Shown: positions 47,621 through 61,768, counted from the stretch's first letter. The stretch is DNA of 64,000 nucleotides from Ceratothoa steindachneri (GCA_963969495.1 OZ018324.1:161999495-162063494); one strand, 5' to 3'. The notes: generated by a model from the sequence alone, not told the origin. Translations and numbers: made by a program.

Positions 47621-49385
47621 AAACAAACGGAAGAGAACCCAACTTTTAATATGTGCCAATACTCGGGAGCTCAGTTGTATGCATCTGCTTGCATATTTTT
47701 CCACACACAAACCTGTTGCATACATCCACTGAAAGAATGTCCGATAAATGTAGCTATAAACGTCTCCAGCCAAATACACATCATGCATAATCAACATGTA
47801 GCCATTTCATACCAGATAGCTGAAATATTTATTTCATTCGCTTATGTAAAATGGGAGTCATTGAATTTATGTGACCTAAACAGAAACCTTGTACCCATGA
47901 CCAACTTGGATCGATCCCAATACCCATCTTTTTTTAGGAAGCAAGACCCAAGGGCTTGGGCGAGTATGTGAAGAAACCAATTACGAATTCCTTTTGACGA
48001 CGAGCAATAGAAAATATCTAACCCCAATCTTCCACGCGTAAGAAGTCAATTTCACTCCAATTGTTTCGCAATCACCCAAATGGGTCAATTCTTGGAAATG
48101 TGACGTGGGAGAAGCCACAATCAAAATGGGTCATTTCCTAACATACAAGGACCAAATAGAATTTGAATTACATTTCGTAGGAAACATAATTTTTTCAAAT
48201 TTGTCGTTCGTTATAGTATTGAAACTCTACATAATGCAGTATTCTTTCGAGAAGAGGCCCCAAAACAGGGAGTCTCATTTGACCCCAGGAAGAAGGGATC
48301 CAATTATTCTACTATACCATGTTGTTTAGAAACACTTTCCTTATCTCACCATCACGTATCTTTTATTCTAGGTGCCGTATTATCACCGTCACACGTTCGC
48401 ATGAATAAACCAATTTTTGTGCTGCAAGAAACTCCATCGACATGACAGAAGTTTCGCCATGGATCGAGCAAGTTTCAAGCCAATTCAAAACCTCAGGAAT
48501 ATCATTCATTTCAGAATACTTTGACCCCAAAACGCTGATAGAATGAGGGTAGTATATTCAATAGTTTACTAGCAAATATCAAAGAAAGGTATGGAAGAAG
48601 CCTAAAGCGACAAAGATATCTATAAAAATGTTCATTTAAAACGTATACAAAGAGCACACGCCTTTAAAAGAGTTAATCCCACTCCGTTATCGTAAAGATG
48701 AAATAAAACGGTAGTTAATGGGTGCTCACTAAAATATCAATAATTAATTATTCCTCTGGCCATTAAAGATTCCCACGTAGAGAGATACATACGCACTGAA
48801 AGTGACAGAACTTCAAACATATGTATAAATTAACAGGCAGAGAAAACGTCGAAAGAAAAGAAAAGATAGTAAAAGAGAATAATTTAAATTCAAAATGAGG
48901 GAAGGGAAATTTCAAAGTTTATAAAATCAGGCTCTCTTCAGGTAAATCAAAACGGGATTTCGAAAGGAAATTCTTCGTTCGCAAAAGCCCATTCATTTTT
49001 GATCAAGTAGAGCCGTGATACTTAAAGAGATCATATTTCGAAACGATCGCAACTCAGTTTCAATTTCAAATTAGCCAGGTCTCCTACACTTCAGTTTGGG
49101 TTTCAGACCTACTTTTTCTTCTTTCCCTAATTGTCAAATATAATTGCAAGGGCCCCCCTGGGTTGCTACTTCGTCTAATGAAGTAGTAACCTTCTGCACA
49201 CGGTGATGTATATTGTTAAATTACCAAAGGCAGTAGCTTTGGTATACCTCACTTATATACTTTAATATCGAGCATAAATTCCAACATTAATCTAAATTGG
49301 TGGCATTTTGTCCTAAGAACAGCAAAGGTAGCGCCCGATCTCTAAGTTCCAGTCTCTTTGAAATGTGTTCGATGGGCAAGTATCC
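47620..49385. other. Intergenic, nothing identified
   Basis: AT-rich, short open frames only. The + strand frame 47651-47971 (106 codons) has no recognisable motif. Confidence 0.4.
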
Positions 49386-49389
49386 ACTC

Positions 49390-49745
49390 TGGTCACAGCA
49401 CAAAAGCTGCACTTCTCATCATTACGGACCTTTTTCTAGATTTTTCCGAGATTGGATGGTTATCTATTCTAGTCCGTCTTGACCTCTCAGAAGCCTTAGA
49501 TACCATCAATAAAACGTAACGCTTCATAGTCTGTCAATCTGTCTTTGATGAATCGCAATTTCAAAAGCCAGTTGTAGTCCACTTGGGCAAATCACAAGCG
49601 TTGATCCAGGGCCAGTACTTTTTGGTGCCTAGCTTCTTTCCTTTCAGCCTTCTTATACAATGCTTAGGTACGTTATTTCATTTAAATGGTCATGACATTC
49701 AAATCTACCACCGATTCTATTACACCTTGTTTGACTTGACTTTTA
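49390..49745 (+). pseudogene. L2/CR1-like reverse transcriptase fragment
   Basis: One frame reads ALLIITDLFLDFSEIGWLSI then LVRLDLSEALDTIN (about 49410-49512), the counterpart of the LSxLLLLDLSAAFDTIDH block with the first catalytic Asp in L2-type LINEs. It is followed by VVVHLGKSQALI and, near 49620-49715, a decayed stretch corresponding to the GVPQGSVLGPLLF and YADDTQLY blocks (FPFSLLIQCLG, HLNGHDIQIY). The Asp pair is not preserved. It belongs to a different LINE type from the two that follow. Confidence 0.68.
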
Positions 49746-49988
49746 AAATTGTATTATCTGTTTAAAAATCACCAGGAAATTGCTCTAGGCAATTTTCTGA
49801 GGTTGACTGGTGAGAAAACAGATGGTATTGGTTGAGACTCGATCTCCCGTTTCTCTGTGGGAAGTTATTACAACTTTTATAGAGTTTGGTGGCTCTGAAG
49901 TTGCCTTTTAGGTCACTGTTAAAAAATAGGTGGGTCACATTCGATGGTTTATCTTTGCTCAAATTTCATGTAATATGCGTATGGAAAT

Positions 49989-51407
<1,419 letters not shown>

Positions 51408-53762
51408 CCTAACGTTAACTTTACAAACTATACTTCGGATAAAGTTGGGGAGAGATTAGTAGATTTCATCCAGGATAATTTTCTTGTGCAAAAAGTAGAG
51501 GAACCTACGCGTAAACAAAATATACTGGATTTGATTATTTCAACAGAGGAAACTTTGGTAGAAAACGTTTGCGTGGGTGAGCATTTGGCGACGAGTGACC
51601 ATAAGGTAATTAGGTTTGAAATTAATACGAGCGTTGAGGTAAAAGAGAGTTCACAACTAATCCCATGATTTGGGAGTTGTAATTTTGAAACCTTCCGTAA
51701 CCGGATTAAAAGGATAGACTGGGGGAGATGTATTGATAATAAGAGAGTACAAGGAATGTACTCGGAGCTACAACAAAATGTGCTCACGGTGGATTCCGAG
51801 TTAGTTAAGTACGTTGGTCGAAATAATGGAAAGTCAAAGAGAGCACCGTGGGTTAGTCCTTTAATAATTAACTTAATTCGGGAGCGTAATAAAGACTATC
51901 AAAGTTTTTAAAAAAACGAAACGACAACAAATCGGGAAAAATACGTAGACGCTCGAAGGCTGGTAAAGCGGGCCATTAGAGAATCTAAGTTGAAATATGA
52001 AAAAGACCTTGCTATAAATTCGAAACACGAACCCAAACGGTTTTACAGTTACGTTAACAGTAGAAAGCCCATAAAGGGTTGAATAGGGCCGATCAGAGGT
52101 AAAGATGGTGTTATGACGGACGTCCCAGAACAATTTGCTAAAATATTAAATGAGCACTTCTCGAGCGTTTTTACTATTGAAGACGTGACGCAATTAGAAA
52201 CACTAGGCGAGGACATAAATTTTGAAAGACAAAATACCCTATTCAATATAGATATAAATAAAGGGAAGATTCTCTCACATATTAATAAAATGAAAAAGTC
52301 GAAGTCACCCGGGCCCGATGGGGTGTACCCAACACATCTTAAAGAGCTAAAAAATGAATTAGCAAGACTGCTCTGCACGATTTTTAATCGATCAATAGAG
52401 GAAGGGCTAGTTCCATTAGAGTTCAAGCGTGCTAATGTTACGCCGATATTCAAAAAAGGGGATAAAACTGAACCTACTAATTTCCGTCCCATCAGTCTAA
52501 CTTCAGTAATTGAAAAACTCTTAGAATCGATAATTAGAGATAGGTTGGTGAGCCATTGTGAAACAAAAAATTTAATTGCAGACTACCAGCATGGATTTAG
52601 ACGGGGGCGCTCGTGCCTAACCAATTTACTGGAATTCTTTCATAACATGATTTGCATCTATGATGAAACTAAAGCGGCGGATATAATTTACCTTGACTTT
52701 AAAAAGGCCTTTGATACAGTCCCGCACGAAAGGCTATTGATGAAAATTAGAGCAATTGGGGTGAGGGGCAACATACTTGAATGGATTAGAAACTGGCTAT
52801 CAAATCGTTCACAGCGGGTTGTTGTAAATGGGGCGTGCTCAGACTGGGCCCCAGTCACCAGCGGGGTACCACAGGGGTCAGTCCTGGGCCCATTATTATT
52901 TATTGTGTACATTAATGACTTGGATAATGGAGTGTTTAGTAGGATCTCTAAATTTGCAGATGACACAAAGCTAGGAAGCCGTGCCCTTGCGAGACCCGAT
53001 GTAGAGCAAATGCAGAGGGACCTTAATAAAATTGTGGAATGGGCAGATAAATGGCAAATGGGCTTCAACATAGGTAAATGCAAGGTCATGCATTTAGGAT
53101 GTCAGAACTTAAAAGTAGAATACCATATGAAAGACCAAATTCTCGAATTCGTTAACTTAAAAAAAGACCTATGGATTTTAATCTCGGAGGACCTTAAAGT
53201 ATCAAAGCAATGCGCAGAGGCTTGCAAAAAAGCAAACCGAATGCTAGGATATATTGCTCGGAATTTTACTTTCAAATCGAAAGATATAATCTTGCCACTA
53301 TACAAATCGCTCGTGCGCCCAAACCTCGAATACGCGGTCCAATTTTGGTGTCTCTCCCTAAATAAGGATATAGCGCAGTTAGAAAGAGTGAAACGTCGGG
53401 CTACGAAACTAATTCATGAAATCCGAAACAAACCGTACGAAGATAGACTACACTCATTAAACATACTATCACTTGAAAGTAGACGATTACGTGGACAATT
53501 GATCGAGGTATTCAAAATCTTAAAAGGATTTACTAATATTGATTACAGACTATTGTTAGAGCTGGACGACAGGGCCAACACACGCCAAAATGGTTTAAAA
53601 TTAGTGAACAAGCGTTTTAACTCTACTATAGCCCCAAATTACTTCACGTTTAAAATCACGCAAACGTGGAATGGCCTTCCTAACCGTGTAGTTGAAAGCA
53701 CGTCAGTTAATATGTTCAAACACCGACTTGATGAGTACTTCAATAGCGTAAATATAACGTAG
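51408..53762 (+). pseudogene. CR1-like LINE B endonuclease-RT, three stops only
   Basis: One frame over 2.35 kb with nonsense codons at 51666-51668 (TGA), 51909-51911 (TAA) and 52080-52082 (TGA) and no frameshift. From 52113 to 53762 it is open for 549 codons. The endonuclease part ends with NILDLIIST and the catalytic ATSDHKVIRFEI (SDH motif). RT blocks follow: SKSPGPDGVYPTHLKELK, TNFRPISLTSVIEKLLES, YQHGFRRGRSCLTNLLEFF, IIYLDFKKAFDTVPHERLL, SGVPQGSVLGPLLFIVYIND, ISKFADDTKLGSRA with the Asp pair, and the C-terminal WNGLPNRVVESTSVNMFKHR. All catalytic RT residues are visible. It is the best-preserved protein in the window. Confidence 0.93.
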
Positions 53763-53990
53763 TAGGAGCACAGATTAAAACGTCATATATTATAAGGAGT
53801 TGAGGATTAAAATGAAATGATGAATGGAAAGATGCCAGCGACGCCTCCATGCATGGAGTGAATGTGAATTTCCCTTTCCTTTTTCTGTCTGTCCTATAAG
53901 TATATAATATTCATCACTAGCAGGCGACGCCTGCGGGAGAAGAGAGTACTGTCCTATCACCCCCCCCCCTCCTGGTTCGAAAAAGCGTGT
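51408..53990 (+). mobile_element. CR1-like LINE B, 5'-truncated, RT nearly intact
   Basis: Begins inside the endonuclease at about 51408, directly after the 3' UTR of LINE A and in the same orientation. It includes the endonuclease C-terminal half, the linker, the complete RT and a ~200-bp 3' UTR. The 3' edge is set near 53990 by the end of recognisable element-like sequence and is uncertain. No target duplication was identified. Confidence 0.85.
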
Positions 53991-54081
53991 TATGTTAGTG
54001 TATTTGAGGGATAGCTAAGCCTGCATGTCAAGGGTACACATGTAGATAAGTGTGTACCGTAGAGTTGAAATAGTTAAAAAA

Positions 54082-54083
<2 letters not shown>

Positions 54084-54158
<75 letters not shown>
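54084..54158. repeat. (TA)n microsatellite
   Basis: About 37 uninterrupted TA units. Confidence 0.97.
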
Positions 54159-54163
<5 letters not shown>

Positions 54164-54263
54164 AAAAAACATGAAAAAAAGAGCATGATACACTAACGTT
54201 AGAATGTGTATGCGGACTGGCCTTAAGCGGACCTTAGGGTCTTTGCTGGTTCCTATTTCTGTA

Positions 54264-54371
<108 letters not shown>

Positions 54372-57300
54372 GACCTTCCTTAATCTTAGAAATATCCGAT
54401 CATTCTTTGACAAAATACAGAGTTTTTCTTCGAATTTTAAATAAGTATGTCAACAAGAGCAAATTTGGCAGGAAGGGAAGACGTATTTAGTAAAATATTT
54501 GAAGAGAAAGATCGGTAAATTAAGTGGTTAAGATCGAAAAAAGGAAAATTTGTGGAAGATATATAGCCGCAGATTCTCGTGCAGAAATTGGGGCCGGGAG
54601 AACAAACCTTGGCATTAAGTTAGAGAGGGCAAAACACCCAAGGTATCAGCTGCATCAAGGCTGCCCATGCTAAACCTGACATCACTTTAAGGGGGATACA
54701 AATACATTTGTTTCGAGATTGTTTTCTCTGTTTTAACTACGACTTAACTTCTCAACCTCCTTTCTTTCGGATTCTCTGCTTCCATACTTAGATCACTCAG
54801 ACCCCTTCCCTTCATTTAAATTTTCACAAGCCGTTTTCTTCTTTGATAAAGACCTCTTCAGTGGGCAAAGTTGTTGCTTTATATATCATAGCTTCTTAAA
54901 CTCTGTCATCTTTGTGTTGCCAGTTAACGACTCTTACTCACTTTATACGCCCAATATTTGAAATAAACTGCCAGACCCTTTTCCTCTCATGGTGCCTTCA
55001 GTATCACTTCAAAGACTCGCATTTTCCGTCCAGGCTTCTCTTTGCTATACAGGCACATTTCGAGGGTTCTTACCTTTGAATAGCGCCATACAAATGCAAT
55101 ATTAATATCATCAATGTGTAGGAGACAACTTTAGCGTAAATATCCTAATGATTATCACTTTGTATACGAATTTTGTGTTATCTCGTCACCAAGAACCTTT
55201 TCTCTTCTTGCTTTTAAATGAAAATCAAATCGTTTGCGAGAATCCAGATTTTAAATCAATCACTTCTTGGAACCAATTCTGCTGAAAGTTACCACATATC
55301 ATCTATTTATTTTTTGATAGGCGCAAGCCTATTTGCTTTCTTAACTTATGAATCGTTAAAGAATGGAACATGCGTCCAGAGGAAGCCACGATGCGAGATC
55401 AAAGTAAGCCAAATTGTTCACTTCAAGAGAAACAAAGATTATTTGTGTGAAGCATCGTCTAAATGCGCCAGGCCCTCACTAGAAATAACCTTGTAAATTT
55501 GCCACCATCCTGGTGTTATACAAAATTGCTATGACGGCGTCTCACTCTTTATCTCACTCTCTAAAATAAGGATGTCATCCTTGGAGGAGAGACCGTCTCA
55601 AGAGGGCGGACCTACACTCTGAGGAAGCTAATTAATGCTTAGTTCTTTTAATTATATTTTTGAAATAAAATATACAAATATTTTCGTGTAGGACTTGCTG
55701 CTTACTCAAAGAATGTACTCATTTGGAGAGCAAAGAGAGAGAAGAAAGCAAAGTGAGTTAAAGAACATCGGTAGATGCGGAGAGAATAAGAAAATAATGA
55801 TAAAGAACATGAGGGAAATGTTTTATTATATCCTTCATTCTTATATATGTTCATATCCAAGCATTTCTCTCATGGTTTATGCGTAGTATTCCTAGCATGT
55901 ATCTCTCAATGTTTCTTTGGGTGATCTTCAAATTATAAGTCCTTTATTTATTCAATTTCCTACTTCTGCTCACTTGTGTTAGAACAGGTAAAACTATCGT
56001 ATAAATAGCTCCGTTAAAAAACTTGAATGTTGAATTTGAAGGTATACCTTAGCGCTACTACCACCCTGTAAATTTATTTTGATTTTTCGTTAATTTCTTT
56101 TTCTTTGCTGAAATCAGGAGGCACGACCCTTTCTAAGTAAACTTATTCTTCCGTATTTTCTTGGAACCATTTTGTTTCTGGACTCGATGAAGAAAACGGG
56201 ATACTGTGAGTTAAGTGAGTGTGGTTTCAATATCTTTTATCAAATCTTATTCTCTTTTGGTTACTGTTGAAAATCTTCTCAATTGTTACTCTGAATTAGT
56301 GGCATTAAAGATTCCTTTCTCACGCATTTTATATTCATATTTTTCTAATGATTGACTACAACCTAAGTGACAAGGTTGTAAGACTATATATGGAGGAAAA
56401 TATGCCAATTTTAAGTTGTGTTAATTCCTTTTTTTTGTAGCGCTCTTAGTTTTAAATCGATGTAGCTTAAATCGAAGTTTCCTTAATAGTATCCTTTAGT
56501 CCCCTACCTTTAAATTTCGAAAGTACAGTACCTAATCATAGGTACTATATTTGTGCACTGTATTTGCCTATTGGGTAGCGCCATTGTAATTAAAGTAAAT
56601 TTCGTTTAACGGGGCTCTCGGTTATTAAGACCGGCCGCAACATAGAATCGTTTTAATAGGAGCCAATTCAAAAGTATGTAATTATCCTAATTTTGCTTCG
56701 TTTATTAGGATCGGGGCGCCGTTTACACGCACTATATAATTCACTAATTTGTGTAATTTAGGAGGTATTTATTTTAATTCGGGTGTCGTTTTAATGAGTA
56801 GGTTTTTCTTCGCCATAGGTTTAGCTCATTCATTTTATACCTATTTAGTTCGTGATCCTGGAAATCAGTGAGCGCTACCTGTGTTGAAGGAGCTAAATAC
56901 CGCTTATAACTACTGACAACCGCTCTAACCAAAGATTTCGTATTCTATTATCCGTAATCGATCAAATATTTTGCTTTATTTGGTATTATCTATGTCCAAT
57001 TTCTGCTTTATCTTTTTGGAAGTTTATAATGTAAAGGGGAGCTACTTATGCGAATTTTTATAATCTGTCTCCGTAGAATTCATCTCATTCATAATATTTT
57101 CTTACCAAAGATTAGCAACTTTCTAAAACTTTCTTGCCGTAATTTGTCTTTTGAATTGGCCAAAGTTTTCACACTTCCTTTCTCCCTTCAACTGATAAAA
57201 AATTAAATACAGATGTTTTGTTCAAAGATGTATAGAAATACGGTAGGTGTGACCTCGATTTCTATGGTAAGTCTCTTAGTTTTGACTTCGCATGACTTCT

Positions 57301-58062
57301 CAAATCAGCTGGAGCATTCTCATGTCAAAAGAGAATAATGCCATAAAACAATCCTCGACTGTCTTTTATTTTTATAATTTCAGTGTAGCTTTTGAAAACC
57401 ACCTTCGATATATGTCTATTAATTGTTATCAGATTTTTAAAGAAGTCCATCAACAGCAGTACGCCTTCTGTAACCCCTCTAAAAATAACTTGATATCATT
57501 TGTGTTGGTGACCTTTCTAACATTTGTTTGAAAGGGTCACTTGCCGCTCTTTGCTTTAAATATTGTTATTTGGAGAGGACAGCAAAATAACCTTGCAATC
57601 TTAGGAGAAATAAATAACCCCTTAAATGGGATCCTTTTTATTTTTTCATCCCTTTCCATGTATGTCATCGAAAGTCTCCACACACACTTGTTAAATGAAT
57701 GACGAAGAATTATGTTGAAGTGCTAAGGATTTGAAGAAGCTAAAGAAAATATACAGCATACACAATGGATTTTAATTTATTATGGAATGTATACAAAAAA
57801 TCAGAAATATAAAAAAAGCTTGAGGTATAAATACGGTCATAAGATGTGAAAAAATACAGTTCGCCGAGGAAGCTGAAACAAAACGAAGCGTTGACATCAT
57901 AGGAGAAATAAGACCCAAAATAGGAATCTTCTCCTTTTTCAGTCCTCTCCATATTTGTCGCCAAAAACTTCCAATAGAATTTTCAGGATATTATTAAGAC
58001 TCCTTGTTTTATCACTTGTAACAATTGGTCGATAAAACCAGTTTAATTAGCAGCCCTTTAGT

Positions 58063-58290
58063 TTAGCATCTGAATTGAGATAGTTTTGGTATCCATCGGG
58101 CTGTAAACTTGCGCAAATCAAAGTTATCCTTAAAGATTGTATGAACTGATCTTACGGCTAAATTTGTTTGCCTGATTTTATCTCCGCAAGGTAGTGACAA
58201 TCTTTTTCTACACGTGCTCTCACACGATCGACAAATTCCTTCCTTCTCTGATGGAGGTCGAATGTCAGGCACATCAGTTGGCCGACATTC
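58063..58290 (-). pseudogene. Mariner-type transposase fragment (second helix-turn-helix)
   Basis: The minus strand reads SVHTIFKDNFDLRKFTARWI followed by PKLS, the hinge between the DNA-binding and catalytic domains of mariner transposases (SVHxILxxxLxMxKxxARWVPRxL). In the adjacent frame just upstream it reads VDRVRARVEKDCHYLAEIKS, the preceding helix, so one frameshift separates them. No inverted ends or catalytic sequence nearby. Confidence 0.6.
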
Positions 58291-59572
58291 TTTGTTGAGA
58301 GCAATCGATCCATAAACTTTTATTACATTATCAATAAGAACACTGTTTTGCTGACAAATTTAAGTGAAAATTTCTTGTTTACTGCTCGGATTTGCACAGG
58401 GTTGTAAAAGATCCATATTTAAAGATCTACGTTGAAACAACGTTGTGAAAGAATAGAGCCTTGAGGTCCACATCGGACCTTCAGAAATAAACGTCGCCTT
58501 AAACTCAAAACAAAGAGCGTGAGGAGCAAGGTTGAACGAAGCAGGAATGGGGTCAACGCGGATTTATTGAGCACAGCTGTGTTTACTAGAGGAGACCTAT
58601 TCCCCACGTTTGAGGCGATTTTATCTCTCAACCCCTACCCTCGAAGCGAGAAAGAACTCTAAAGAATATTCGATAGGCCTCCTTATCTCGAATTCCTCAG
58701 CTGGAAGCCGGCTATTCCCCGAGCTCCATGTTTGTCTAGGTAGAGCGCGCCGTAGCCTGAGGCTATTTATCCGCCTCGTCAACCCTTATTTAAGCAAAGA
58801 TTGTGCTGGATCAATTTAGTACCCGCTCGCCCTACACACGAAAAGGACGTGACGATTCCTGATTCGGCTCCCCCTTGGTTTATTCTAGCACCGAAGGCTA
58901 GAACTCTTCCCCGTTAGACTCTGCCCCAGACGATTGGCAAGCTCCATGAAACTACCACCTTTTCGTGGATTCGCGGAAGTACTTTCCCAAGAAGAACCCT
59001 AAGGTAAAACCTATACTTTTTGCAATTTTCGTTCCCCAAATTAACTTTACCCTTAGTCGCTTTAATCTTCAGCATTGCAAGCCGCCGTCACCCGCGGATC
59101 TTATTATAATTCGGTCTTCCAACCTTAATAATTGTCACAAACTGGAATCAGGGTACATGCCCAGATTCTTTAAACCAAAAATTTTATAGCCAAGGATAGA
59201 AGACACGTCGACTTAAAACAAACTTAATTTAAAAAATGGGATATAATGAAAAAAAGGGATCTGTTCTAAGTTAGTTTCGCTGCTGAAGGAAATAGTATTG
59301 CCCCAAATAAGGAAAGTTACGGACTAAATTGTTAACTTAATTGTTAACTTAAATCTGATGGGCAGCTATGAAAATTACCTATTATGATTCCAAATAGTTG
59401 TATATCCTTTCCTCAAACTAATAACTGAATACTTACAGATGTACCGCAAATCTCCAAATGATATCTATATACATACATGCATATATAATATTCCTATCTA
59501 TATGAGACCATGGAGAAAGAAGGTTGAGCCACAAAGGAAAAAGGGAAGCACTCTCTGGTAACGTGACCACAA
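58291..59572. other. GC-richer non-coding region upstream of the gypsy-type gag
   Basis: About 58430-59180 has higher G+C than its neighbours and lies 5' of the gag gene, where an LTR and leader would be expected. Without the 3' LTR, which would be beyond the window, I cannot define an LTR. A minus-strand frame here contains GPQGSIL, which I judged coincidental. Confidence 0.35.
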
Positions 59573-60189
59573 TGAAAAGCGAGAGAGATTCCGACCTTAC
59601 GAACTGGAACTAAATCGCGCCCGGATTGAGACTCTCTCCATTAATTCGTGTACGGAAGTCCACCAGTCCGCGTCAGTCAAGCTCCCCATGTTCACGGAAG
59701 GTGAGTACTTCGGATCTCACCTCACCTACTTTGAGAAGATCTTCAAATTTAATCATTGGGAAAACGAGGCAGACGGTGTCGCCAAACTCCTCCCCCTTCT
59801 CAGTTCCCAGGTCCAAGATCTTTTCATTTCCCTTCCGTTGAAAGCCACAAATAACGATTCCACCCTCAAATCTGAGGTACCTTTTGAAAGAATGTATTTA
59901 AGAGGTGGATGTCTACACAGCAAGCCATAATTTATACCTGAAGAACAATAAGAAGTCGCTCCCTTTAACCCCCAAGCCCAAAAGTAATAATCCACGGTTT
60001 CCTCCTCGTAACTCCCATAATTTTGTCGAGTTATCAGGCCCCTGTAAACCCAGAAGTTTTCCACCATCTGAACTTCGGGATATTGAAACTCTCATTACCG
60101 ATACCCAGGAGACCGATTATTTGTTTTACATACGGAGTAGAAGGACATGGAAGTACGAACTGCCCCTAGAACTACCAGCTCCGGAATAA
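59573..60189 (+). pseudogene. Gag of the gypsy-type element, internally deleted
   Basis: From ATG 59573 the sequence shifts frame early. The reading ERFRPYELELNRARIETLS leads to LPMFTEGEYFGSHLTYFEKI then FKFNHWENEADGVAKLLPLL and SSQVQDLFISLPLKA (to about 59850), the usual gag pattern of a short motif, FxxxFE helix and W-x-x-x-L region. At about 59900 it jumps to a Pro/Ser-rich stretch (NKKSLPLTPKPKSNNPRFPP). A CCHC knuckle would be expected near 60030-60090, but no complete one is legible. Much of the capsid C-terminal half is missing. Confidence 0.6.
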
Positions 60190-60211
60190 TTCCGTTCACG
60201 AAGTTCACCAA

Positions 60212-60735
60212 GTGAGTGCCGCTCCCGATCCCCCATCATCTCAACCTGAATCTCCTGCTTCTCTCTCATCGTATAACTCCCCGGGACATCAGGTCAATTT
60301 TCTTTTTAACAAAAGCTCACCAGGAGGTTTGAGATTCGAAAATAGAACCCTGAATCGTTGGCGAATCTCTACTCTCGTTCGCGATACAGGGTGCACTTGT
60401 ATCGTGGTGGCCAATGAACTACTTCCCCCAATGGCCCCTGAGCACAAAAAGTTTGCGGTAGTCCATGACTACCCGACGCGCGCGAACCGCTTCCCTATTG
60501 TGAATTGTCACCTTGAATGCCAGCACTTAACGGCTGGGCTGAAGTGGTTTCAGCCCCTATTAAATTTTGTTCGGTTTTGGACGGACAGTGTCCCCAAGTG
60601 TCCTCCAACCCTGTGGATCATCCCGTTGTTACACGAGACCATGCAAATAGGGAATCTCAGACGCCAGCTCTCCTTGAAGCATCCTGTGACTTTGATTTCA
60701 GCGGCATCATGAGCAAAGAATTCCCTTGAGACCAG
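60212..60735 (+). pseudogene. Retroviral-type aspartic protease and linker of the gypsy-type element
   Basis: The frame 60212-60712 contains VRDTGCTCIVVANELLPP (about 60385-60435). DTG is the catalytic triad of one protease subunit with the typical following hydrophobic strand. It continues to FPIVNCHLECQHLTAG, after which the plausible frame changes (APIKFCSVLDGQCPQVSSNP, then HANRESQTPALLEASCDFDF). In life the protease would cleave Gag and Pol. The partner motif of the fold (AT/SGD-like) is not obvious. The segment leads directly into the integrase region instead of RT. Confidence 0.65.
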
Positions 60736-60825
60736 ATGGAGTGCGAGACCCTCTTCTCCCTGTGAGAAAAAGCTCGGAGGCAAGAGCAAGACTTAGTCCG
60801 CGGCCACTAAACGGCATTTTACCTG

Positions 60826-60989
60826 TTGAAAGAAGACCTTTTGTATCGCGCTTGCTCGGATGGTAATAACCTCGAGGCTCATTCGCTGTGTGCCCCACCC
60901 TCACACCTTTCGTTCGTCCTTAAATTTGCTCATGATAGTGTGTTTTCTGGCCACTTTAGTCATAAAAGACTGCGCAGAGGATTTACGGG
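60826..60989 (+). pseudogene. Integrase N-terminal zinc finger, left half, interrupted by a Tigger-like element
   Basis: LLYRACSDGNNLEAHSLCAP then SHLSFVLKFAHDSVFSGHFS. The two His (HDSVFSGH) are the first half of the HHCC finger. The Cys pair lies on the other side of the insertion at about 62296-62320. Confidence 0.75.
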
Positions 60990-61261
60990 TACAGTGGTAC
61001 CTCTACTTACGAAATTAATTCGTTCTGGGAATCGTTTCGTAACGTGAAAATTTCGTAAGTAGAAACGCTTTTTACCCTATAAATGCCCTAATCGGTTCCA
61101 AGCCCCTTAAAAATCGGACATAATTTTTTTATAAATTACAAAAAGGCATCGAAACTTGTAACAAATACATGTTAGAATTAAATTACTGCACAATAAACAT
61201 AAAAATGAGAGTTGTACATAATGTAAAGAATAAAGTTTTTTCTTCTTTTTTACTTTAATGG

Positions 61262-61557
61262 TTCTCTTGTTTAACTGCTATCGTTGTCACCTTTCGCCTT
61301 CTTCGGTTCAGGTTCACTCTCAGCAGTGGTTTTTGCCTGACGTTTTGTAAAGATCCGATCCAAGGTCGTTTGCTTTTGTCGGATTTTAACAATCTTTCGA
61401 AAATGTGCAAGGCAAACATCATCATAGTGAACGATAGCCCGATTAGTGAACACTTTTTCTGGGTGATTCTGTTCAAAAAAGTCCGAAACTTCATAGAATT
61501 TTTGTAAAATGTCTTTTATTCAGGCTGCCTCTTCTCCATCACTTTCTTGGGGCCCAT
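61262..61557 (-). pseudogene. Tigger-like transposase, start and C-terminal end fused by deletion
   Basis: Reading leftward from 61557: MGPKKVMEKRQPE and a stop, then an abrupt passage into KDILQKFYEVSDFFEQNHPE and HYDDVCLAHFRKIVKIRQKQ followed by TTLDRIFTKRQAK. The last is the familiar C-terminal HFRxIxKxRQKQ-LDRFF pattern of Tigger/jerky-like transposases. All DNA-binding and catalytic domains are missing. It ends near 61262 with an acidic, Lys-rich tail. Confidence 0.8.
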
Positions 61558-61768
61558 AGTGAATAAAAGTTAATACACACACATAAAGTTGCAATAAACA
61601 CTAAGAAAAGCTGACGAAAAACTGTCCGAACACTTCGTGCTTTACTAAATTTCACTAGCGTGAGACTGAGGCTTCGGTGATCCTCGTGGGCCGATGGGAA
61701 AACGAAGGGGATTCTGGGTATACGCACATACACACAGAGGTCCATCCTAGCCAATGGGATGCTAGGAA

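Noticed and set aside
54945..55060. Possible LINE C-terminal motif (NKLPDPFP then VPSVSLQRL)
   Set aside because: Only a partial WxxLP resemblance after a stop codon, with no upstream RT motif on that strand.
58419..58631. Minus-strand frame containing GPQGSIL, like an RT block
   Set aside because: No neighbouring RT block in any minus frame. The match is six or seven residues in a leader-like GC-rich region.
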